Positions 11,388-23,384 of a stretch of DNA of 64,000 bases are shown here, piece after piece; position 1 is the stretch's first letter; each line of letters starts with the position of its first letter. The notes beneath the pieces are model-generated. The model worked only from the letters and a program-made list of their open reading frames with translations. It was not told where the DNA came from and ran no database searches. The position numbers were made by a program, and so were the translations under genes. The DNA is from Coniferiporia sulphurascens (Eukaryota; Basidiomycota; Agaricomycetes; Hymenochaetales; Hymenochaetaceae): the NCBI GenBank assembly GCA_002794785.1, contig NBBA01000006.1, positions 2,069,288 through 2,133,287 on the forward strand, read 5' to 3'.

Positions 11388-14028
11388 CTATGATGTGTGC
11401 CTTTGATTCCTTGCTTCCTCTGCCGCAAGTACATGCGCCCTGAGCATGCTGATTGTCCTTTCCTGGTCTTGCAAACGAAGGCGAAGTCCATGTTCGGCAA
11501 GTGTATCTCTGCTTCCAATGGTCTCCCTCGTCGAAAAGCCAGATACAGAAGACAGGCTCATTGTTGATCTTTCGGTTTCGGTCTTCAGAAGGATCCGGTC
11601 CTGATCTCCGATTGTCACGGCATCCCTTGAGTCGGCGTTTTTTCCCTCCAATAAATCACGAAGTTCGTGTTCGGCACGTGTATCTCCACTTCCAATGGTC
11701 TCCCTTGTCGAAGAGCCAGATACGGAATACAGTCTCATTGTTGATTCTTCGGTTTCGGTCTTCAAAAAGATCCGGTCCTGACCTTCGATTGTCACGGCAT
11801 CCTTTGAGTTGGCGGTTTCTAGCTGATTTTGCAGTGCTGCGAATCTTTCCGCCAGATCGCGGTTTTTCCCCTTTAAAATAGCGTTTTCACTTCTCAAAAT
11901 CGCCATCTCGCCGACCAGCGCCAAAGCTCGAGCTCGTCTCGGATCTGGCATGCCCGAATTCGTACTGGTAATTTCTTTCTTCAATGTTAGGATCCCTACG
12001 TCTATAGTTCCGGATCCAGGAGCTGACAGATTGTTCTTCATTAACTCCAGCTCGCTTTTCAAACTTGTAATCTCTTCTTCGAGATCCATAGCGACAAGTC
12101 TCGCAGTTCCGAGTTCGTCTTCCAACGAGCTCATCCGATCTTGCATCGCTTCTTGGCTCTCCATCTGACTTTTTAGCTCCTCTCGAAGTATTTTACCGTC
12201 TTGCATCATTGCAATAACCCCTCTGTCTTCTCGCAGAAAGCACCGAAGCGACCGCAGCGAATTCTTCGCTAGATCCCATTTGTACTCTTCCGACAGTCTG
12301 AGTCGTTCCTCCGAGAAGTTTCCCCGGATGGCGGCAAGGGATCTCCGTACAGCTCGTCTAGGATGGAGGAGCTGTTCCCGAACAGTCGATTCCTCCAACT
12401 TAGAAATCCGGTCCAACTGAGATTTTACCTTCGAGGTTGTGTGATTCAGTTGCACAGCCCCACCTTCCAGTTTACATGTTTCGGGAAGAACCTGGCAAAG
12501 AAAGCTTGCAACAGAGTCCGAATCATGGATTGGAGTGCTCCCAAGGTCGAGCTCGAGCAAGCTCGGGAACTCAGGCGCGGATGAAGTGACGTCCGGCGTG
12601 CTGGAAGTGTCAAGGTATAGCCCGAGTTTCGAGACATTACGGAATTGTTGTGCAATCAATGGAAGAACACCGAGTGTCAAAAGGGCGGGACCTTTGACGT
12701 TCATAGGACGCTTGTTGAGGTTCAGGACTTCCAACGAAGCACACCTCCCAAATATCTCGATGAGCTGAGCATCATTCACGGAGACGGGGTTTGCGTGTGT
12801 GAGATCAAAGACGCGAAGGCGTGACAACTTGCGAACGGGAAGAAGAGAATTATATGTGATTGGGCCATCAGTGCGTTCATCAGTGCGGCGGTCTGCACCG
12901 TTTTGACTGATGTCGCGTGCCCAATCCTCTATTCCCAGATATTGTAAAGAAGGGCATGCAGTAGATAACGTGTTGAGAAGAGAGGTGAGATAGCGCGAAT
13001 GACTAGAAAATCTGTCGTTGATGCACAGCTCAATAAGATTCCTGAAAGCACCCGTGGAGCTGACGAAACTGCACATTTCCTTCAGATTCGCTGTGAGTGC
13101 CAGTTTCTCGATACGAGGGAAAGCATTTGCGACGCCCAGCTTCTTGAATCCCCATGAGTTCACGCTCCTGACGCGGGAGGGATACGTGGTATCCACGTCT
13201 TTGCGGAAATGTTTGTGGACCACACGCAGGCTCGGCAGCAGTGCAAGCGACTCCATAAGTTTAGGAGACAGCTCTATGGGACCATCCCCACCTATCTCGA
13301 GAATTTCAAGCGTAGTGCATTTAGAAATGAACTTGCTTAGCAGCACGACATCCATGGTTGTATTGACGAAATCGATTACAAGGGAGACCAGTTTCGGCAT
13401 CTCAGAAATGAGAGAAGCTGTCAAGTTATCCACCGAACCATCGTTCCATTCCACAAGGCTAATAGTCAGATGTCGAAGGTCTTTGTGCAGAATGTGGTCG
13501 AAGAGCTCGCGGCTGCTACTTTCTATCCGATGGACGTTGAGGGTAGTGAGATTAGGGAGGATGTAGGGCACAGGACACGTCCGGACAAGCTCAGTGAAGA
13601 CGCTCTCGCCGAGATGGCCCGCCGGAGAGGCGAGGTGGGGAGAATGTCCCAAACTAAGGCTGTGAACAAGTTGCGTATGGAACAAAAACCTGTCCCAATC
13701 GGTTGAGATCAACTCCCTGGAAAAGCGCTTTAAAAAAAGGGTTATTTTTCGAGTATCGACAAATTAGCCGAAGGAGAGGGCCACTCACTAGGGTAGGGGT
13801 ATCCGAATCTATTCCAGAGGTCGTGTCCTGCGACAATGGTGCCAACAATCGCAGAAGGGGCTTCAGGTCGTGCAATGCAGTCCATGCGCGGTTCAGGGCG
13901 GGGATGTTCCACGCGCGACAAACTTGGGCGCAGTGCGCAGAATCTTGCTGCGATAGAAACGAGAAGATGCGATCCTGGACCTCCTTTGATCTAAACGCGC
14001 GAGTATGCGATGGATCGTTGTCCCGCAT
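11388..14028 (-). CDS. F-box / leucine-rich protein with C-terminal coiled coil
   Basis: Two exons, 14028-13789 and 13727-11388, joined through a 61 bp intron with a GTGAGT donor and a TTTAAAG acceptor; the more obvious TTTTCCAG acceptor would cause an immediate stop. 859 aa. Residues 10-70 hold an F-box-like start (VQDRIFSFLSQQDSAHCAQV, CRAWNIPALNRAW). Residues of about 90-430 are irregular leucine-rich repeats such as LPNLTTLNV, TLEILEIGGDG and LLELDLG. After about residue 450 the protein is a long charged coiled coil with LEDELGTARLVAMDLEEE, then a 56-57 residue tandem repeat. Most fungal F-box/LRR proteins stop after the LRR part, so the coiled-coil tail is unusual. Expected role: substrate adaptor of an SCF ubiquitin ligase. 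The start is the first in-frame ATG. Confidence 0.82.
11480..11820 (-). repeat. In-gene tandem repeat, two units of about 170 bp
   Basis: Inside the coiled-coil tail of the F-box gene. Both units encode DAVTI, DQDRI or GQDRI, LKTETE, STM, VSG and STRETIGS in the same order. They keep the reading frame and differ at many third positions, so the duplication is not brand new. Confidence 0.85.
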
Positions 14029-14224
14029 GATGTGCGCGGCGGTCCAACGAGCAGACGGGTGTGGGCTGTGCACGGGCGGTGTTGGCTGCGGACGGTGACA
14101 ATATTGATCAATTATCAGTGGACCAGAAGCATCATGATACTAGCGAAATTTGGCTCCTCAAAGGCCGCGGACCGGGCGCCGCTAGCAGCTCCATCCTCTC
14201 GCCGCAACTTCACAACCCGCAGCA

Positions 14225-15539
14225 ATGGTGTTTCTCACCAACAGCTCCATGGCCGGTTTCGTGAAGGACGTGCGAACGCTGCTTGTCCTCGCCATTGTCG
14301 CCTTCTCCGTCGCCCTCTATATCAGACCCATTATCGGGAAATATCTCACCATTAATATCGTCCTCGGCGTGCCCTTCACTGGCGTCCTTGTCCGACTTCG
14401 AGCAAACTATGTACCAAAGCGCAGCACACCGGACGTTGAACGTTCACACGAGGAACTTGAAGGAGACACTTGCACGGGCGCGTCTTACGCAGGGTTGTTC
14501 AGAAAGGTTCTGAGAGTCGAGGTGCGTCAAGTAAATGCGTTTGGCGGGCTTGAGGACCTGAACTGGACGCGACAGGGCCTTGGGAGTCTCTACAAGGGCA
14601 CGGTGCCTGCATTGCTAGAGTATTTCACCGCGATATTTTCGTGCTCGTTTGCTCCGTGCCGCAGGCCGTGGACACGCGACCTCATAGAAACAACATTGCA
14701 CCAATTCCACCTGCAGTCTACTCGATTTCGTTTGACCCGTCTGCTCGAAATCCTCTTGTTTTTACCACTGAAGAGCGCCTTACTCGTCCTGTTCGTTCGG
14801 TAAGTACTGTGCATTATTACATAATAATAACATCCTGCTGAATTTTTTTGCAGGGCCGTATCTGCGCCATACGCGTTGCCGCTGCGGACGCGTGTACCGT
14901 CTGCCTTGCGTGCGCTCCTTTCGCCGGAAGAATATGAGCATCCTTGGTCTATCTTATTTCTAAAATCCACTGTCTCAATTCTTTCTACGAATTTTGTGCA
15001 AGAAGTATGCTCCCAATTGGCTCTACCGGCGCTTCGAAAGCTCGCGGAAAGGGCATTGGATATGGCAGGTTCGAAAAACATTGAGCTTGCTTTGCTGGGT
15101 CGCATGTTCGTCATCGATGCTCTCGTCTTGGTACTGAGTGCATTGCTCCTGTGTCCCCTCCAAGTCGTCTTGACGCGTCTAATCGTTGGTTCGCACAACC
15201 GCACCGCCCAGGGGACCAACTCGGGAAATGGCAACGCAGAAAACACGGAAGAAAATGTGCCACTAACTACGAACAAAGAATGCGTTCCTGATACTTCTAC
15301 TTCTGGGTTAATAACTCAGAAACGGGCATTCCGGTACGCAGCGATATTAATTTGCGATTCATCTTCTAAGGAATGGAAACAGGGTCAGGTCTCAGCCGTA
15401 TGGAGGAGTACTTGACTGTGTCCGCCTTATCATCGCCGAAGAAGGCCTTCACGCTCTCTGGAAGGGCTGGTGGGCTACGTTACTCGGCCTGTCAATGTCG
15501 TACTACCACAACTTATGGGGGTACGGTCCCGATTCTTGA
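14225..15539 (+). CDS. Mitochondrial carrier-like membrane protein
   Basis: Exons 14225-14799, 14854-15333, 15383-15539; 403 aa in phase. It has an N-terminal hydrophobic segment (LLVLAIVAFSVALYI) and two carrier-type repeats: GLGSLYKGTVPALLEYFT in the first half and GLHALWKGWWATLLG near the C-terminus. The second fits the usual G-x-LY/W-K/R-G pattern only after splicing. Only two clear carrier motifs are seen and the PxDxxR signature is degenerate. It may therefore be an outer-membrane carrier-fold protein of the Ugo1/SLC25A46 type rather than a metabolite exchanger; that assignment is inference. It is divergent from the F-box gene, sharing a roughly 200 bp promoter region. Confidence 0.75.
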
Positions 15540-18234
15540 CGATACGATCGCTTGGATTGTGTTACATCTGTCCATGACATCTAAATTTACCCGTTATGTT
15601 AACATATAATTGCTTTAACGACAATATTTTTGTTTGTTATCACGAATACCCCATTTTGCTCTCATGAAAGCTTCCTTACAACCATTCATACCCCGCATAT
15701 CTTAGGTGCACTTTCTAGATTGATTATTGACAAGACTGTGGTAGATTCAAGCCATCATGATTTTATCATTCAATTGTTAATGCTGCGAGTGGCTGGTCCG
15801 TGCGCTTCGGAACCGGACGATTGACGCTCGGAACAAGGGCAGTGCGACCACTTTCAAGTTTCAACACGGCCCTGATCTCGCCTATGAACTGCACTACCAT
15901 TATGTTCCCGCCCTTTGACGAAGTTCTCCCTGTGCCACAAATTCCGCGTGGCGGATAGCTTTTGGGCGGGGCTTAAGGTCTCCCCATTGAGCTCGGGCCC
16001 AAGCCTTCAGCTTATGAATCCTGGAACTTTTGTCAATCAACCCATCCGCGAGCAATGTCCTAGCCAAACCGGACCCCGGGCCTAATTCATACTTTCAATT
16101 GCTTTCTTGGCTATGCATTTAGAGCGCTTAAGCATCACTTATCGATCATCGCAATCATTTCGATCAATACTAATGGCCTGGATTTTTCTCCTCGCCTGCC
16201 TTCCATCCCAGCGACCTCCGAGCCAGTCACGCGGCTGGGAATGAATTTATTCGTACGTCCTTCCCCGCACTGCAAACGTAAAATACGCACAATTCAGTAA
16301 AGTCCTTTCCCAGTCCTTTAGCGCCTCATTTTCTTTGCTTTTGTTCGGTTGGACATCACTAGATGCGTCCGACGAGGTCACCTGTTTGCGGAGCTAGTGG
16401 TCATTCCCCGACTTCGCAAATTACAACGTATGTCCCTCTGACCATCCAAATCCTTGCACCTCTCGTCGGCATCCATTCGAGTCCGAGCTGGCCGCTGGCT
16501 CCGTGGAAAAGGACATTTACTTAATCTTCTCGTGTCATATGCAGTGTGCGCTGTGCAATGCTCTGGATCATTGTGAAGGGGGAGGTTCTATTTCCATAAT
16601 CCCACTTCGCAAACGGAACGGACTCCCGGGTGTTATGCTTAGCACTTCACCCATCATCAGCCAGCAAAGTTACCCCAAGGAACCTCCTCGATGTCTGCGT
16701 GTTTCGCATTTTTTAGACTTGCGGGCACTGTTGTTCGCGCAGTGCAGAGAGTTTTACTAACCGAGTAGTTCGTCTCCCGGGCCAGCGAAGATTCCATTGG
16801 ATGCGTGCCTCGTTCGCTGTACAAATCTGGTTGCCCATTGGCACCGGAGAAGTTATAAAAGCTACGATGGAAATGCAGCCGTTGTCTAATCATATCCTTT
16901 AGATGCCAGTCATGCTACGACTAATTCCAGGCGTTGCGCTGTTTTCGCCCAGGTGCCAAGGGGCTTTTCTAACTTGTCGTTCGAATTTTGCAAAGATCCG
17001 GACGACGCGTATATTTTTGATGTACCTTTCCTGAAATTCGCCTTTTACGTGTCATCTTCTCGTGTCCCCGCGCCTACGCAAACTCTGGCTGTCGGACCGA
17101 CTCAAGCGAATTCTTCCCTTTCGCAGTCCCCATATGCATATGAAGAGTCCGAGGGCAGGGAATTCGGAATTATTTTCCTTAACGTCACGGTCGCTGTCGA
17201 CGTGTGTACCTTGTTCTTCGCCGAATCACTGGTGAGAAAACATGCTCCGAAGGACGGTTGAGGCGGAGACTTGGAAGCGACTGCCACTCCTTTACATCAT
17301 CGTTCACTGTGATCGGTGCAATATGAGCAGGTTCAGCGCGACATCCTGTTTGCCATGCATTACTACGCACTGCTTTAATTGCTACGCATGGGATCGCCGG
17401 AAGGCTAACGGACCAAAGAAGGTTTAAGCTTTACTACTTGCGTCTTCCGCGGAGGTAGTCTTACTCGCGCAACTTGCATAAGGGCGGCTGTCAGTGCAAT
17501 ACGTAGCAAGCCCGGACGCGATAAAGGAGAACGAGGAGATGGCGAAGAGAGGAAGCATTTCATTTCAGTACCGGATCCGGAGGTGCAAACCCAGCGTGTG
17601 AGTCAGACTGTACCAGATATGTAACACAGGAGGCCGGCTGAGAGTTAAGTCGGGAACGGCGATGCGTGTTAGGTCTAGAATGCGACGGGCGAAGTCGACC
17701 CCAGACCAGACGGGGGAAGAGCGATCGTAAAGGCGGCCGAGTGAGTATCGGAGAGATGTTCCTGTACCACGAGTCTCAGCCGAAGCCACCCCCGTTCCCG
17801 CCGTCTGACCAGATATTTACCCGTAGTACGCGTTTGTGATATGACTATTTCCGAGTGCAGGAATGAGCATAAGCCCTGTCGTGATCTGCGATAGATGATG
17901 CCGTGGCCATGAGTCTGGCCTTGAGCATACGCCCTCAGGCTCCTAAGCAACGCGACAAGGTCCGGCCTCCCGCATATAAGATCGGACGCTTGAGATATCA
18001 TACCAAAATCCCGCCCACCTACCCGCCCAAATTTCCACCAGCAAGTTCCAACTGTACTACTATTATCGAGCCGTGTTCAAGATACGAACTAGTCGACTTT
18101 AACGTGAGTAAATACCCCCGTGAGAGTCACGCGTCGGTTTCGGCCGGTTAACGTCCGTTCGCGTCTTTACTTTTTCTTTCCTGCAAACCGTCACTGCTGC
18201 ACCTGCTCGTCACCGCATTCAACGTTCCCCAACA
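15540..18234. other. Gene-poor stretch, 2.7 kb
   Basis: Only short, non-conserved frames on both strands; the longest, about 100 codons at 16953-17261 (+) and 17675-18001 (-), have no family resemblance I can name and no plausible splicing. I see no tRNA, rRNA or repeat. The last few hundred bases should contain the cyclophilin promoter. Confidence 0.55.
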
Positions 18235-19157
18235 ATGTCGATGCTATTCCGCAGGTGTTTTTCTGCTGCCGCTGCCGCGCCGAAACCTTCGATGTAAGCC
18301 TACTGTAGCTTTCTATACTTCAATCGGCCGAGCTCATTGTGTTCTGTCCGTCCTTGCTAGGTCAAACGTTTTCGTACGACTGAACTCATTATGGCGGATG
18401 AAAATCTACTGACAAGATCTCCCTATCTCAGTTTGATGTTGCAATCAACGACAACGCGCAAGGTCGCATTAGTAAGGTTTCTCCTTTCTCACAAACCTGT
18501 ACCATCTTGACAGGCTCGATGTAGTTTTCAAATTATACGATGATGTTGTACCCAAGACCGCGCGAAACTTCCGGGAACTCGCAACCGGACAGCACGGTTA
18601 TGGATACGCAGGGAGCTCTTTCCACCGTATCATCCCCAACGTGAGTACTTTGACCACACTATGATCTACACAATGCTAAAACGGCATATCGCGTGGCCAC
18701 AGTTCATGCTCCAAGGTGGTGACTTCACTCGGCATAACGGGACCGGTGGGAAATCAATATACGGAGAGAAATTTGCCGGTGTGTATTATCCCTTTTTGAA
18801 CCGTATTAACATTGTACTGAATTGGCATTGCTCAAGACGAGAATTTCCAACTCAAACATAATAAGCCTGGATTGTTGTCTATGGCGAACGCCGGTCCGAA
18901 CACGAACGGGTCGCAGGTAAGTTATGTTTCATCTACGTCAAGGGCGTTTGTATCTCCGCCTGAAACCGCGACTGTGCGCTGACGATATCTTCTAGTTCTT
19001 TATCACCACTGTGGTAACTTCTTGGCTGGACCGCAAGCACGTTGTCTTTGGTGAAGTGGTGGAAGGTATGGACATCGTAAAGTTCATTGAGAAGCACGGC
19101 TCGGAGTCCGGAAGACCACGGGGGAAGGTTACCGTTACAGCGTCCGGGACGCTTTGA
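18235..19157 (+). CDS. Cyclophilin peptidyl-prolyl isomerase (CypA type, likely mitochondrial/cytosolic)
   Basis: Seven exons: 18235-18293, 18361-18373 (13 nt), 18432-18471, 18525-18640, 18703-18778, 18837-18916, 18996-19157; 181 aa, exact frame. Core motifs are complete: [16 protein letters not shown] (catalytic Arg), [16 protein letters not shown], and [13 protein letters not shown] (ligand-pocket Trp). The first 20 or so residues, [19 protein letters not shown], are basic, Ala-rich and lack acids, like a mitochondrial presequence. A second Met directly before SNVFFDVAIND would give a leaderless cytosolic form. It catalyses proline cis-trans isomerisation in protein folding. The mature domain is about 162 residues, normal for CypA. 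Confidence 0.95.
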
Positions 19158-20225
19158 TGATCCTGCTTACGTTGGCCCGAACGGATCCTCTTCAGACGTT
19201 TAGACATTACATTGCATAAAACTGATCAAGCTCATGGACTTGAATATTTTTCCCATTTCTGCACTTTTTTAATGTCATTCGATTCCACAGGTTCGAGAGC
19301 AATATATCTATTAACGTGATAATTCAATATCAGATTGTTTCCGCATCGTGGCCTCGATCTCGACGCAATTATTTATTTAAAAAAACAAGAATTACCAGCT
19401 TCCTCAAGCAAAGTAACTCGCTGAGAGAAGGAGTGGGCCACTTTCCTTGTGGAAGGCAATGCTTCCTTGGCAGCACAGTCATATTATCCGGCTTTCGCGC
19501 CGACTTACGCTTAATATAACCCATCTCGATTTCTTTCCAACACGATCAAGTAGCTTTATTCCTTCTTCTGCCTGCGTCCTATTATGGGAACAATCGGTGT
19601 ACGCTTTGGACACAATTACCGCCGTGGACAATCATATTATATGGTTTATGCGACAGAAGTATCGAGGGAAGAGTCTAGCTCTGATGTTTGGAAAGAGGGC
19701 TGTTTCCCAAGATATCGTTTGGACATCCCGGACGTAGAAGGCGACATTAAGTTCCAGTGTGCCCGTACTACCAGCACCGGCTCCTGAAAATTTCTACGTT
19801 TACGTTAATATTAATGTCACAGAACACTGAGGAGTTCTGCATTTCGTTCGGCCGAAAAGCCGCTGTTATCTTTATTCCTTTACATGTAGGCATGCAAACC
19901 ATGATAGTACAAAGGGGGAAATCGAGCTGTACAGTATAATGCAGAGACATGTTGTTTAATCATTCTCCATTCCGAAGATGGACATTCAACGAATGTCGAA
20001 GTTCGAGCTCGATGTCGAGGTCGACCGTCAGAGCTAGAAAAATTTCGTAGTATTTTTCCTGTTGTATACGCGCGAGAGATTATCTACTGGTTACTACAAA
20101 ATATTCAAGTTGGTGTATGGAAAGCATTTGCACGCGCCGCAAATTACTGAAAACCAACAACGAACACCCCTCAATCCGAGTCACTGCTTTCCTCTTGTGA
20201 TTCGGAGCCTTCCCTGGCATCTATT
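19158..20225. other. Intergenic, holding repeat copy 3 and left flank of a tandem duplication
   Basis: No gene supported in 19158-19840. From about 19850 the sequence resembles 21308-21512, the 3' flank shared by the two duplicated genes. Repeat element copy 3 interrupts that similarity. Confidence 0.6.
19994..20158 (+). repeat. Short interspersed repeat element, copy 3
   Basis: About 165 bp, from TGTCGAAGTTCGAGCTCGAT to TACTGAAAACCAA. The matching place in the sister copy (about 21440) lacks it, so it inserted after the local duplication, or was lost cleanly from the sister. CAACGAA stands on both sides, consistent with a 7-8 bp target duplication. The hairpin ATTTGC-(7 nt)-GCAAAT is present. 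Confidence 0.8.
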
Positions 20226-21119
20226 TTATAGAGCTTGATTGGAGAGGAGAAAAGCTACGTGACGGAGTTGCTTACTATCAACAATAGGGTCGAAGTACCT
20301 TTCGAAAAGTAGCATAGCGCTCCGTCCGCAACAACTCCAGGTAGGAAATCGTGCACACCCAAACACGGCCAGACAGTCGCCAGGACTGAGCTGAGTCCAA
20401 ATCTCGTGTTCTCCGTCAAAGAGCACACCGTCGTCGCTTCGACTCCATGGTCTGTTCTCGTCGTAGACGAGTGGATTGTGGTGCGAAATCCACGTCAGCA
20501 TGGTTCCATCCGCACGCCTCTTTATAAGACTATCAGGTAATGCTGGTACGGCTTCCTTTGTCCGTACCATTGAATCAGCGTCAGACCAGCACTTAAGGAC
20601 GAACTTGAGAGTGTGCTCAGCGTACATTAGGCGCAGATGATTCGGCTGACCCGGATACGATCCCGAGCTCAAACCAACTCCAACAACCTCGGGAAGGAAA
20701 ATTTGCCCGGCTTTGATGCTGGGAGATCGTTGTCAATTTTACGGAAGCTAGTTGCGCCAGCGTCCGTCCACTTAGTGCTGCCGTCTGAAACCAGAGACGT
20801 CTCTTGACACCGTGACGCCGATCAAAAGCGATAACGCGGAAATCCTCCTGTGTGTAGACATCGAAAAGCGGTGCAGGGACAGTGAAGCTAGACAGACGGC
20901 AGATGTAGCATATCAATTCTAATGGGATCGCAGGTTTGCCATCCATGCCGTCCCCTGGTTGCCGGTAGAGGGCACCAACTAGATCGCAGTATAATTTGCG
21001 TAATTGCTTATTTTCCTTTGGCAATCTTATTTAGTACGGATATCCTGGCCTTATGTCGGTGAGAATGGACTCGGACTCACGTCTGAGAGCGGTGGACGTC
21101 GAAGAGTCTCAGAGTCCAT
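20226..21119 (-). CDS. Agaricomycete-specific protein, tandem copy 1
   Basis: Exons 21119-21081, 21015-20626, 20555-20226; 252 aa in frame. Typical conserved pieces of this fungal hypothetical family are visible: LWFQTAALS, TTISQHQ, CWSWFELGI, then HHNPL, PGDCLAVFGCARFPTW and a C-terminal ERYFDPI. No catalytic motif, signal peptide or membrane segment is seen. I recall similar proteins annotated as hypothetical in mushrooms; function unknown. The 13-codon first exon (MDSETLRR) is conserved in the sister copy, which supports the start. Confidence 0.72.
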
Positions 21120-21512
21120 GATGCTCAGTCAGTGAGGACGCGTCCAGCTATTATGATCGTTAAGACCAGTCTGCAGCAGCTCCCGTGGAAGGAGTGCATA
21201 CAGTACATGAAATGATTCCATCAAACGGATCGAGAATGGTGTTGCCGGTTAATTGAATTTTCGGTATCTGTCGAGTAGACGCCAAGTGTTTGGCACTTCC
21301 CACTAGAGTCGAAAAGCCGCTGCTATCCTTATTCTTTTACATGTAGTCGTACACACCATGATAGCACAAGGGGAAATTGAGCTGTACATACTAATACTAA
21401 TGCGGAGACATGTTGTTTCCTCATTCTTTATTCCAAAGATGGTCAACGAACATTCCTCAATCTGAGTCACTGCTTTCCTCTTGTGATTCGGAGACTTCCC
21501 TGGCACCTATTT

Positions 21513-22394
21513 TTATAGAGCTTGATCGGAGAGGAGAAAAACCACGTGATGGAATTGCTTACTATCAACAATGGGGTCGAAATACCTTTCGAAAAGTAGC
21601 ATAGCGCTGCGTCCGCGACAACTCCAGGCAGGAAATCGTGCACACCCGAATACGGCCAGACAGTCGCCAGGACTGAGCTGCGTCCAAATCTCGTGTTCTT
21701 CGTCAAAGAGCACGCCGTCGTCGATTCGACTCCATGGTCTGTTCCTGTCTTGGACGAGTGGGTTGCGGTGCGAAACCCACGTCAGCATGGTTCCATCCGC
21801 ACGCTTCTTTATAAGGCTGTCAGGCGATGCTGGTACGGCTTCCTTGGTCCGCACCAATGAATCGGCGTCAGACCAGCACTTAAGGATGAGCTTGAAAGTG
21901 TGCTCAGCGTACATTAGACGTAGAGGATTCGGCTGACCCGGATACGATCCCGAGCTCAAACCAACTCCAACAACCTTGGGAAGGAGAACTTACCCAGCCT
22001 TGATGCTGGGAGATTGTTGTCAATTTTACGGAAGCTAATTGCGCCAGCGTCCGTGCACTCAGTGCCGCTGTCTGAAACCAGAGATGTCTCTTGGTACGTT
22101 GATCAAAAGCAGTAATGCGGAAATTCTCCTGTGTGTAAACATCGAAGAGCGGTGCAGGGACAGTGAAGCTGGACAGACGACAGATGTATCCTATCAGTTC
22201 TAGTGGGATCGCAGGTCTGCCGTCCGTGTCGTCCTCTAGTTGTTGGTGAAGGGCATCGACCAGATCGCGGTATAATCTGTGTAATTGCTTCTTTTCCTTT
22301 AGCAATCTTATTTAGTATGGTCATCTTGGGCTTATGTCGTTGAGAATCGACTCACGTCTGAGAGCGGCGGACGCTGAAGAGTCTCCGAGTCCAT
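21513..22394 (-). CDS. Agaricomycete-specific protein, tandem copy 2
   Basis: Exons 22394-22356, 22296-21913, 21842-21513; 250 aa. Same exon layout as copy 1, with exon 1 and exon 3 of identical length and exon 2 shorter by 6 nt. It shares DVYTQE, LWFQTAALS, QGWVSSPSQGCWSWFELGI and GDCLAVFGCARFPAW. Both copies stay open in all exons, so both may be functional. Function unknown. Confidence 0.72.
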
Positions 22395-23384
22395 GATTTT
22401 CAGTCAGCGAGGACGCGTCGAGCTACTACCAGTATGATGGTCGTTAAGATCAGTCTGTAGCAGCTCCCGTGGAAGGAGCGTACACAGTATATGGGGTGAT
22501 TCCATCAAACGGATCGAAAATGGTGCTGCCGGTTAATTGATTTTTCGGTATCTAACGATTAGACGCCAAGTGTTTAGCACTTTTTCGAGTCACTGGATTC
22601 TTTTCATTAGATTCGTCGGGCCAGAATAGGCCGTGTAACAGCTTTCCATTCCGGCGACATATCAAAAGCCTAACACCATGGGGTTAAATAGGGCCGCCCT
22701 GAAAGTCTGATTATTTTTCCAGGAAGTGCGTCGCACACACAGCATTAGTACTAGCCTGAGAACAGCCGTCAAGGCTCACTTGGTGATCGTACTGCCAATT
22801 TCTGAACTTCACTGCACGCACCAGTGTCAGCATTCGTGGCCCAAACACTCAATGAAAAGGGAAGTCAATGCCTCAAAATATGAGAAAACAGGGTGGCATA
22901 GCAGCTCGGTACTCGGAGTACTGCGGTCTGCAGGCGGCAGGACGTAAGTTCAAAGTTGGCGGAAGCTTTTGACTGGGAAACTCACGTGATTAAAAATCCC
23001 ACGCATTACAAATCGCGGAGACTCGGCATAAACTGCCCGTAACTTGCCGAACCGTCTTTAAAACTTTCAACAGTTGCACTTCAGAAAGATACCCGACGTC
23101 CTTGTTGCAAGGCTTATTCCTCTAAAATGCTGAAATCCTTTATTCGCAGGCATGACTTTCACGACAACTACCAACTTATATAACACTACGACTCGAAGTA
23201 CCTGTTAAATGATCAATAGTTGCATAATCGAAGTTGAAACCCGGCATATCGCAACTTTATCAAGGTCCATTTTTGCTCTACGCATACATGTGAAAAGCCA
23301 CAACCTACAAAGAGAAATCGCACAGAGGACAAACAAAACGTCCCTAGTAGTACACGGCTTCTTAAAACGCGGAATTTCGTTTCT
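22395..23384. other. Intergenic, about 1 kb
   Basis: 22395-22600 is the 5' flank duplicated from 21120-21310. The rest has only short frames without resemblance to known proteins. Confidence 0.55.

Noticed and set aside
13105..13130. GGGAAAGCATTTGCGACGC in the F-box gene resembling the end of the short repeat
   Set aside because: Only about 13 bases match and the place is normal leucine-rich coding sequence; chance.
16503..18001. Frames of 80-108 codons as candidate genes
   Set aside because: No family resemblance, no splice partners and no sign of codon bias by eye.
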